This document shows positions 49,301-61,300 of a DNA stretch of 64,000 nucleotides, piece after piece. The translations under genes and the position numbers were made by a program. Within the stretch, counting starts at the first letter, position 1, and every line of letters begins with the position of its first letter. The notes beneath the pieces were generated by a model, which did no database searches, was not told where the DNA came from, and saw only the letters and a program-made list of their open reading frames with translations. The stretch lies in assembly GCA_023634235.1 (NCBI GenBank), contig JAMKCF010000009.1, positions 8,184,001-8,248,000 on the forward strand. Reading direction: 5' to 3'. This stretch comes from Pisaster brevispinus. Lineage: Eukaryota > Echinodermata > Asteroidea > Forcipulatida > Asteriidae.

Positions 49301-52300
49301 GGCCTATCTGAGAGAAAAATTTAGCTAATCTTGGTATGAAATTTGTACTATGTACAAACGTCATGAAAAATATTACACAAATATTGGATGCATTGGCGCA
49401 GAGTATAATCACAGGGTGAAATCTGGACTATCGATTCTATTTCATGAGGCGAAGCCGAGTGAAATGGAAAAGCCAGATTTCACTCAGTGGTTATATTCTG
49501 TGACAATGCACAAATGAAATACATTCTCACATCTTCATCAATTGAAACTTCTTTTTTTGTTTTTACAATAAACACAAAATAGACATGAACCCCCCACTCT
49601 CTGAAAATTCTCAAACCTCTTCTAAACAATGTGGACAACTCTTTATAGACACCAACCTTGTCTCCTTTGACACAACCTTGCCTCTTTTGGACAAATGGGC
49701 GGGGAACGTTTATTTTGGAAACATCGCTACAAAGCATCCTACGTAATTACCCATATAGGACTCCTACATTAAATTTTGGAGCATTGGGGCATTATACGTA
49801 CATGGCAAAATAAAGGATGACACATGATGCATGTTCCATCAATCAAATGATGATGACCTGTTCGTGTGGTATATCATTTCTATTATCGAAGAGAAAATTA
49901 TCTTTTACTCTAGTCTTACTCATGTAAATGCATTTCCAGTGCTTTGAGGGATTTATCTAAAAAATAAAACACATAATAGTAAAAGTCACTTGAGATGTCA
50001 CTGTTTTCAGCTTGTCTTGCTAAAACCCTAGAGCTAGATCTGTAGTCACAAATTTGTGAAACTTTGGCTTGAGTTTGGATGACTTTTATGAAGTACATGT
50101 ACCTGTACATGCAGTATAAATATCCCACAGGTACAGTTAACATGTCATGTTCTACAACACACAGCAACCACACAGCTACAGTACAACCATCCAAGGACCA
50201 TCCCATCCAAAGGTGGACTAGTAATAATGTTATGGGCCATTGCATAACAAGCTATTAATTGCTGTTGGGGTTTAATTGATGGAAATAACAAATGCCATCA
50301 CTCCATGCTCATGTCAGATTGAACTGCAAACAGTATGACTGGCCAGTGTTATGTAGTGTAAGCAGTATTTCTATCAACCATTTCAAGACGTACATCGTGG
50401 AAGAATTTGAACTTAACCAAAAAGACTTTGTTGTTTTTTAATCTGACGGCTTGTTATCCTGTGAAACATTTCCATAGGAAAATTAGTATTTGAATCCACT
50501 TTGATTTATTATTCATGTAGTACTTGCAGACCTGAATTTCATATTTGATCGGGCAAGGCCATTTTAATTTTGCAAAGAGTATAGTTTGAAACATTGTAAT
50601 GTTCATGGGATAAAATTGATGGGGCACCAAAGCCAAAGACGAGGGCAACAGAGGCGTGGTTTCCGTATAATTACATGTACGAACACAAAAAGCCCTAACA
50701 ATTATGTTAATGTTATGTGGTTTTCTGAGAAAATGAATTTTAATACCATTTGCACTTTTTCAACAATTTTGTTTTTCAGGTCAAGTACATTAGCAATAAG
50801 TGTACATGAAACGTACTTTTAAAATGCTGCACATATTAGAAACAACTCTACTTTGTAAAATTTCCTCCGAGCAGATAAAGATCACAGAATGTTAACAGCT
50901 TCAGTATACCAATGTTCCTCTCCTATTTAAATTCTGTATACATGGTATACGCTAATAAAGAGTGGCTAGAAGAAAGGTTAGCCTGGCCCCCTGTGGATTG
51001 GATACGGTTTAGTTATGATTTTTTTAAAAGAGAACCGTACGAATATGGTGGTAGTATAATAAAAACAACTACAGTGTTGAAATTATGATGTTCTCAATGT
51101 TGTACATGCACCTTTAAGGAAGGCATAGATTTATCAGGGGGAATATCTAAGTAAATAACGTGTGTGGTGAAGTGATGTGTCTAGTGATCAATGCTCCCAA
51201 TGACAAGTGTCTACCTTCACAGTCTACATGTCATCCATGTAGTGATAGTCCATTCCAAACCATGTTGAAGACAATTTTCTAAGTGCAGGTATGCATTTTG
51301 AAAAGTAGAACGTTTGAATGGCCGTGCTGTCCCAGAGACTAATGTTATTAACACCACCCTGTAGTGTGCTGAGAGAGATAACAGTTGGTATCCCCCCTGC
51401 CTCCATGGTATCCCCCAGTATAACCCAGAGCCAGTCTTCAGCTACATGTACATCTGCTGTGTACCTCCCTGCAAAACCCCTCCAAGCCTTTTTTACCCTC
51501 CACTGGCCCAGCAGGTGTAGGGATTAATTTCTCACCTTCTCTTACCATCTACCTCCATGCTCTTACCGAGACCTAGATTTTTGATCAAATTTTTTGATGT
51601 TGCAGTGTGTATTGGATTCTTTTATTTTGCTGCCGATTGCTGCCATTCACCTTAGATAGAAAGTACCTGTGCATGGCTCGGTAGATCCACCCCTTGAAAA
51701 ACGGTCTCTAAAGCCAAAGGCAGTTCCCTACTTACTTCATTGATGTCCTTGCATTGTAGGGACAGCTCCATAGGCCTAGAGACAGCTCCATAGGCCTAGC
51801 TAGGGACAGTTCCATAGGCTTAGTAGGGACAATTTTATAGGCCCAGGGATTAAACTTCCCTAAAAAATAACAAAAAACATTCATATGCCCACAGGAATTT
51901 TAATATTTGAGACACAAATTGTCTTTAATCCGAAATTGTCTATTCATGAAGCACACTTTACGTGCAGATTTTATCTCAAGTTGTTTCCCACAATCCAAAA
52001 TTGAACTCTGGAGATCATACATGTAACTGGATGAATGTTCAGATGATGCTTTCCATGTGGAAAGCAGAAGACACAAATCAGCATCAAACAGAGATTGTTG
52101 GATGTGTGCAACACCCACAAAATACTTAAACGTACCGTTTGAAAGGCTGTTCTCAAAGTGAGGATTTTAAAATGGCTTGCCTTGTCTTTACCCTCCACAA
52201 TGTGCAATTCCATACATCTGTGCTTTGTGCAAAGAATTAGCAGCATGGAGTTATAAAAGTCATAACATACAACTGTATACCCATAGCTGGTTGATCAATT

Positions 52301-55300
52301 TCTGGTTGTCCTTTTGAAGAATTTCAGTTTGTAATGTAGAATCTGGTGTTAGGTGTCTCCAGTTATTTGGTGCTATTTTTATAATTCATCTGAGACTTAA
52401 CCAATAGCTACATGTTTTATTTAATGATTTAATTCTTGTACTGGGTAAATTGATAATTGTTTATATTTTTGTGAGTATGATTCTGGTATCCATGTTGAAG
52501 TATTTGTAAAATTGGATGCCAAACTAAATCCAGTTTTATGATGCAAATTGACCTTTTTTCTACAGCTTGTTTTCACTGACCAATGAACTCAGCAAGGTGG
52601 TAGCAATATAATTTGTGTTAAAACCAAAATTCATTCCGCATGCAGGCCTGACACTTCATGGAGGCTATGAAGGCAACTGCCTCTATGCCCCTGGCCATTG
52701 CCGAGGTGACCCTTTGAAATGTTCCAGTAGAAACTTAAATTTACAGTACCTTACAGAGGTGCCCTTTACATGTACTTAGGAAAACTGCTATATTGCCCTA
52801 ACCAGAATGAAGTATCAGGCCTGCAGAACATACCCAAACAATTGCTCCACAAATGCAGAGGGTACTAATATATTATTTTATGTGAAAGATACATACGAAG
52901 ACTATGGACAAATATTCATGGCCATGCAGTGATATCAATTGCGAATTGAGCAAGGTGACTCAGTGTTGAAGTCAGTAATGCAGGCCGCTTTGGTGATTTT
53001 ACAGACAGGGGTTAACGGCTGCCTCGTGGTACTCTGTAATGTTTTGTTTGTCTGTACCATCTATATGTTATTGTTTTTGTTGTTCCCCAAACCCTACAGG
53101 AAAGCATTGAACAATGGCGAGGAGAAACCAACCAACGGATACAATGTGTATGAAGTGACAAATTTTGTCTGTTTCGAATTTTTTCATTCTTTCTTCTTTT
53201 ATTTGAATTGCACCTTTTAATCATTTTGCAAGCTACATTTCAATTTTCACTTTAATAGCATAAAGCATGGATGTTAACTTCGTACAAGGGATGTGAATGG
53301 TATAGAACCAGATTCTTCGAAAAACAATTATTGTTGTGAATTCCAGTTTTCATCAGCATAATTAGGCGTCCTGGCACACGACTGACATGGGAAGGGGTCA
53401 GTGAAGTTACCCCTCTCCCGAAGATAGTGCCTCATCCTGAGTGAAACCTACATGGAAGAATTTTTTTTCAAAAAAAACAAAGTTGATGTGAACAGCAGTA
53501 TGTTCATATACAGAGCTACACATGTATAGAGGCAGTAGACCTGATGAAAAAAAATCCAATTCTGTTTCCTCAGTGAATTTCTAGACCTTCCCATCCCTTC
53601 AAAGTGAAGATGCCACATCTTGATGCTTTATTTAGCATGTACTCAAACTTACATTCTTTTCAGCATAACCCTTTAAGAGATCATACATTTCCGTGTAAAT
53701 CATCACCACCTCATGGCTGCTTATTTGTTACAAATTCCCATCCAAAGAAAGGTGCCTTATTTCTTATGCCAGGTGTTTTTGTGAGAACGATTAAAAGCCA
53801 GAGTTGTCAAATTAATTGGCCAATGATGTCTTCCCACTCAGTGAGGCCACTTAACATGCTTAATGTAGTACTGTAGTGGGCTCTCACATTGGGATTGGGA
53901 TGAGGGATGAGGGCGGATGCTATGGTCTCTCAAGGGTTAGGATTTAACCATCTCATGCTTGAAATTAATTGGAATGGTACAGCATCCTTTTCTCTTAAGG
54001 ACTATGTATTTCTGTTCTGATGTCTTCAAGAAACATTATCCAAAAAAAACAACCCACAATTTGAGCCCAACTCTGCTGCCTCTGCAGTTGTTACGTTTTT
54101 AAACTGTGTGGCAAACAAAGAATAGTACCAATGATGCTCTTATCAATTTTTGTGGATGATGAGTAATATTTTAACATTGCACTTTTAAATACTAATTTGT
54201 TCAGAGGGTTGGGGAGCATTACATGTAGGTGTTTGTATTTTCAAAGTTATGGAGGCTCGGAATAGATCTGATGTAATGAATAACTCATCGTTGTAATCGG
54301 AAGTCTATGCAAGCATACCGATTCAAATGTTGAGATACCAGCCGTTTCCTCAAAACCACTCTTTCTGTCCAAAGTTCAAAATTTGAAGCACTTGTTTGAT
54401 AATTTTGAAATGAGGATGTTACAAAACTGATGTTGCACTATCTGGAAAGATATATTCTGTGGAGCGTTTCACTGTCACAAGTGTTCAAGAAAAGTGCTTG
54501 TCTGGAAAAGAAATCATTTGGTTTTTGCAACACAATTATGATCACACAGCTTATAAAATGAAAGCAATAGTAAAGGTGCAATCAAGTAGTTTGTAAGGTA
54601 ACAACCAAAATGCTGCAGTAGTTTCTTCAGGAACCTGAGGAAAATAAGTCTCGCCATTTCAAACAATTCGCTCTTCTATTCCTTGCAAAAAAAAGAGTAT
54701 TCTTTCTCCTCAAGACAGGCAGAGTATATTGTTGGAGTCATATTGTGGCTTCCCTTGCCCTGTGGTTCTTCTTGGAACCACTATTGCTGAGCGTTTCTTT
54801 CCTTTTTTTCAAAAGTTCTTTTCTAAGAATGATTGTGGACTTTGTGAAACACGGAATATATGCCACTCATAAGTAACATTTATTTCCTCTTGAAAAGCAT
54901 CAAGGTGACTTGGACTGCTATGTATAAATGCACACAGATGCTTGTTGAAGCATGTTTCTGCATTGTTTCTTTCTTTTACTTTTAATTCAATCTCTTATCA
55001 GGTATTTTAATAAATTCTTATTTTGTAATTTGCTAAACAATCATGCGCATCAGTGGTCCAAAAAATAAAGAAGATACAGCATTGGTTTTTCAAGCTACAC
55101 AGCAAAATTGTGACAACAAAATCTTGAGGATGTCATCTATAACCTATGACCTATGAAACCACTCTTAACACGAATAACACCCTAAGCTAAGATGGGGGCT
55201 GTCAATGGCAGGATCTTTTTAAAATTTAATCAAAGGATAATATACTTCAGATCCTTGTCAGTTAAATACTTTATGGATGATCTATAAATCAAGGCTGCAG

Positions 55301-58300
55301 AGAAATCCTGCTCGTTGATCGACTTCTCTAGTTCCCAAAAGCTCCTAAGAATCTATAACTCCAGGGGCTATCAAAAGGTGGAAATTCCATTATTTCAACG
55401 TACCTCCAAAAATTTGGATCCTAGTATCAGACCTCTGTGTAAGCAATGACTCTCACCCCTGATAAATGGAATGCAACGAATTTAGAAAATTTAAGTAATT
55501 TTCTTGTTTAGATTCATCAAATACGAACAGAAAAGAAAGCAGTCAACTTTGAGTGTTGTCAACATAGCCAATGCTGTGTCTCCCATATAGAATAAGAAGC
55601 CGTCAAGAAGCAAAGGCAAAGCAAAGCTTTTTATCACAATCATAATCTTTGTTTTGGATGACACAGTTTGCTTCACATCACGTATGTACTGCATTCGCAA
55701 GCCAGCTATCAAAGACCACTTAAACAGCATTGATTGATCTCATTTGTCCTCGTATTGCTGAGTTTAGATTGAGTTTGGAGTTTATTTCATACTTCAGTAC
55801 TTGATAGAACTTTACCAGAAGCTTAAGTCTGGGTGGAAGCTTTGTACTAACTTGCTCTTCTTTTCCAGCATTTTTGCACTCACAGTTTGATTTGAACTTT
55901 CATTGTTGCTTTTTGCTCGATATTTCCTTGCATCTTTGAGGCATTTTGATCTGTACCCAATTTGAACTTTTACCATTATTTCATTTTTAATATTTCTGAT
56001 TACTCCTTTTCTTTTTAACAAGTAGTTATGTTTAGCTGTGTTGCTTGGACTTTGTATTGTATTTTTGGGGAGGGGTAAAGAGTCAATGAGGGCAAGCATT
56101 CACAGGGTAATAATTATGATGATAATGTTACATTATGAATTATTGCTGACATTTACAGGGATGAAAACGTGCAGACGTTTATGCGTTGGCCAGGTGAAAG
56201 TAGTAGCTGTAAATTTCTTAAGATAATAGTAAATCATGCTCTTTGATACTTCTTTAGTGCTGATCATATTGTTCACAGAAGCTCCATGAAATATATAGCT
56301 CCAGGGGTTTAACAAGAGACAGAAATGCCATCATTTCAACATACCTCTTAAAATATGGAACCTGGTTTCATATCTTCTGTCAGCATTGACTCACTCCTGC
56401 ATTTACAATTGTTAAAAGTTTTCACCATAGCACATAAATCTCATACATTTGGATATCGATTATGTTCAACTGAAAATGACATCAACTGAAATAAAACTTG
56501 ATTTGATACGAGTTAACGATAGGAGCATTAAAATTGAAAATACAACATAATTTCTTGCAACAAGCATAACCACCGTAAACCACATCAAATATACAGCATG
56601 CCACTTTCCCACTTCAAACATATTAAATAGACAAACAGGCAAAGGGATTCCTACATTATGCCCAATTCATTTCAATCCACAGCAAATCTTCAAATTGAGT
56701 TCCACATCGGTTGACGTCAATCCCACATGTTATCGGGGCGGTTTTCATTCCCACAGAAGTAAATCAGATTGCTTGACTCTAAATTGGGATTTCCTATCCA
56801 AACAAAATCACCCCACTCTCTGTTTGCCCGATTTGTGGAGTGTGTACTGAATCAACTTGTACTAATACAACCCACGGTAAAACAACAATGTGATTTACCT
56901 GAAGCAAAGCAGAGTACAAGTCATGTGAACTGAATTGTAGTGGCTGGGTTCTGAATGGCCTTTTATGCCATTTGATATAGTATAATATAATCCAAGCAAT
57001 TATATAGCGTTCTTCCGGGGGCCATCGGGCTAGCTCAGTGGTCTAGTGGAATGACATTTGTCTAGCAATGCAAATGTCATGGGTTCGAAACCCTAGCAAG
57101 TGATTTCCCTTTGAAATGTTTTCACAGATCTCGGGAAAGTACTGAATATTGAGTACTTAATACACATCGGTGTAGAGGTAAAACCTGATTATAATACTTA
57201 TCCCCGATGCAGTTGCGGTAGCGGCTGCTAAGGATTCGGACCTGCCTAGCCATCAGGTAGCCTGGTGGTCTAGTGGTATGACATCTGCTCTAGCAATGCA
57301 AATGTTGTGGGTTCGAATCCCATCCCAGTGATTTGCCTGTGGATTTTTTTCACAGAACTCGGGAAAGTACTGAGAATACAGTACTTAATACACGTCAGTG
57401 TAAGGGTAAAACCAAATTATATTACTTATCCCTGATGCAAAAATTAACATCTATTTACTTGTAGCGTTACCCGCTGCTAAGGATTCGGACCTGCCTCTAG
57501 CCATTTGGCTAGCTCGGTGGTCTAGTGGTTTGACATCTGCTGTAGCAATGCAAATATCGTGGGTTCAAATCTTACCCCAGTGATTTGCTTGTGGGTTTTT
57601 TTTTCGCAGAACTCGGGAAAGTACTGAGAATTCAGTACTTAATACACATTGGTGTAGTGTTAGGGTAAAACCAAATTGTATTTCTTATCCCCGATGCACA
57701 AATTAACATCGATTAAAAGCGCATTTATAACAGGAAGTTTTTATAGTATGTGCGTTAAAAATTGAATTGCATTACCTTGTCCATGCTTACAAGAACCAGC
57801 CAGTTAGTGTGTCCTTTGAGTTTTCTTTTTCTTCTACTACGATGAGCAGGAATATGAAATGAAATTTCTGCCCAGAACTGCTCCATATGCAGAAAGTGTG
57901 TCCTTGTGGGTTGATGAAACTGGTCCCGGTCACTTCCAGGATAAAATCAGAATGTCTGTTGGTATCTTTGAAGATGCATCGGGGTAATTTGGGGTCGTTT
58001 CGGTTGTGTATCTCTGGACAAGTCTACTTCCACACTTTGTCTAATAACATTACCACATACATGTGTAGCCTTGCATTATGTTACACTCTCTTACTCTTAG
58101 GGTATCAACACACCATAGCCTCTGAACAATCACTCATAGATGAATATTTTACACATGAACGCAAAGATTAGTGACCGAGTTACACGACACCGAGCTTCAT
58201 ACAGAAACCAATTTACAAAACTCTCATATGTAATGAGGATTTATCTGTGCGATGCAATTGGGGAATTTAAAAGGAAGTTCCAGTTTTGAAGAGAAGAGCT

Positions 58301-61300
58301 CCCAAGCTTTTACTTGGTGGCAGAACAATGACCTCTTGTTGCTTATATTGGGATGATGATAAAAAGACATACCTTTACATGTACATGTATGTGGATAAAG
58401 AAAAAGAAGAAAAAAAATTGAACAAATTGTATTTCAAGGTGGTACATTCGTAGAGCCCATTCAGACTGATACACACATACATGTAGTCCATATGGCTGTT
58501 GCCAATTACATGCATCATATTACTCGCCATCATGCCATGCATTATACATGACCTATAGGCACACCATTATGGGAAATAGTCCTCTAGCGCAAAATATGTT
58601 ATGCGTGTATTTGCTAAGATTAATTACAAACTCTCCTTGATGGTGCATCCAAGGTTCAAGTCGGCTTTTTCTCTAGGATTTACATTTCATCTGCTCGTAG
58701 AGCACCTAGACAATTTTTTTAATAAATGATGTGAGCCTAACGCCAATGACAAAAACCATGGTAACAGGCTTATGTTAGAATGCCAAAAGGAGCAATAATT
58801 ATTACATTCTAGTGAGGGGGGGAATGGTTTCATTTAACACGGAACTAAAATGAAAAGCCTTTTAGCAACGGAAAATACCTTTTTTGTTTTCTAAAGCAAA
58901 TATGAACCAAATTGTAAATTTTTAATGAACAGTTCTTTTTCTAGATAGTCTGTGAGCTTAAGGAGTCCATGCATTTTTGTATACAATCTTTGAAAACTTT
59001 AGAACCATCTGTCTACATGTCAACAAATCCTAATCCACTTGATTCCTATTTTTCCGGCCGCTCATTTGGCCATATTTAGCACATGTTTTGTGCGTATAAG
59101 CATATTAAATATGACTGAAGAGTTCTCTCAAGTTTACTCACAAACTGTTACTCCTTTTTTTCAATAGTCTCTGATCTTTTTAGGCAGATTCTTTTTTCCC
59201 CAAAGCTGTTCAGGTAGTCTGTCCTATTTTCTATCCACTTTTTAACCATTAACCATCCCTCAGAAGTATTGTGTCTATAGTCCACTGCGCTATGTGGAGA
59301 TCTACCTTATTGGTATTTTAGGATTATGTGTACCTACTTCAGTAAGGCCATTAAACCGTTAATATCAAACCTAATGACAAAGCGCTGAATAACAGATCCA
59401 CGTTTAAAATTACTAACCCTCACGTCAAGACTTCAACATATGGCCTGAAAATGTTTAATTTTGCTGGCAGACAAGACATGTGTATGCGAAATAAATTCTG
59501 CTAAAAATTAGTTTGTGGCCTGATGTTTCTCTTTAGTCCTCAAGAAAGACTCTGCCAGAGTCGAAACATCAGGCCACTAACAATTTTTTTGCATTTATAC
59601 CATAGGTCCTTTTGGTTGGTGAACAGTTTGCAAAAATAATCCTGGATAAATTAATGCTGTTAAAGAAAGTATCATCTTTAAGTTTCTTCTTTTTTTTATT
59701 ATTTAGTAAAGATAGTTCATCTCACAAAAATGTGCTTTTTAATATTTGTTTTGGCTGAAAAGAAACAACCATACTGGATTATTAATAGAAGCACACATTT
59801 ACAGTTTCATTTTGGGACAAAAAACCGAAGGTATCAATGACATGCTAAATGAGGACGGTGGTATCTCCTGTTATCGTGATATCACCAGAAGCACTGCAAT
59901 ATCTCCTATGTTAAAAAAACTGTTATTCAGGGTTTTCAATTAGCTTTTCCCACGAAATATAGTGTAGATTGCACATCACGCGTGCGCACTAACACTACTG
60001 GTTGGCAAAATGAGGGAGCATCGTGACTTTTTGTATGGGGCTGATGGTGGCAATTGTCAGTCTTCCTAGTGCACAACTCTTTGACGTTTGCCTACCAATT
60101 GTGAATGTATACGTAAGCGTGAATGTAATTAGCATATTTCATGGGAGAGGCCTATTACATTTGAACTATGCTGACCCACATGTAAATGTCACTTAAGAAA
60201 TTAATATTATAGATTCTCATTGCATTTATCATTATTCATTTATACACAAACATCGTCATTAAAAACATGGTTTCAGGGGAGTATTATAGAAATATTGGAT
60301 GCATGTGAGTATAATATAAGTAGAAGAATATAATCACATGTGAATTCTGGACCGTTCCATTTCACTTTCGAAATGGAACAGTCCAGATTTCAAACCAGTG
60401 ATTATATTCTGCTATATTGTATGAATGAAATGCATCCTGTATTTGGTATGCATTTCATTCATACAATATAGCAGAATGAATTAAATGCATCCTTTATTTG
60501 GTATCTCACAAATAGATCCTTGTCATTCAATATTTATCATATAATTCATAATTTATTCAACAATAAATAATAAAAAGTTTTGAACATTTTATAGTTGATT
60601 TCAGCAATAAGGTATTAATGGCTGGAGCTGTTTAAGACCAGTTGGCAGCCATACGCATGTTGGTGCGCAAGCTTACATGGTCGCAAATAATGCATAATGC
60701 AATCAATACGTATGGTACTCAGTGTAAAATCTATGAGTACCTGTGAGGCATAGCTGCGAAGTGTCCCAAGCCTCCTAAATCTATCAATATAGGACTCTTA
60801 TATTAAATTTTTGGAATGTTGGAACAGTAACTAGGCAAAATAAAGTACGACACATGACACGTGTTCCACCAGTCAAGTGACAACGAAAGTGCCGAATATT
60901 TTTTAGGTACTGTTCAAAACATTGGGTGTTTTATGAATGATATATTCTGACACACTTGACCTAAGAGGAACCCTGTCTGTGAGGAAACCTGAACACTACT
61001 CCATGAACAATTGTCTCTAGTTCAGAGGAAGTCTCGAGTCTAAGAGAGTAGGATTAGCACTTTGAAGGAGCTAGTCCAAATTGTCCTTCTCCGGGCAATA
61101 TTCGAACAGGAACTAGTACAGGCTGCTAAAAAGCACTTTGACTGATGTTATTCTTTTAAAACCCCTTGCTCATCAGCGATAGCTAGAGTAAGAATTAAGT
61201 GTACCATAAACCAGAATCCGCATTATTTGTCCAAAAAAGGCCTCAGATCTTTTATTTGTTGCTGTACATTTCTCACAACCATTGCAGTGGCTTTCAAAGA

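Larger units (their letters stand above)
47698..53099 (+). other. TMEM63: TMEM63 intron 3
   Basis: 5.4 kb. Contains a short palindrome at about 48487-48545 (GAGGAGAGCTC units), repeat E copy 2, and a small tandem repeat at 51757-51846. Otherwise no recognisable feature. Confidence 0.6.

Noticed and set aside
57021..57110. Possible functional tRNA gene
   Set aside because: A and B boxes are present, but the cloverleaf arms do not pair convincingly and the unit continues into a SINE tail repeated in tandem.
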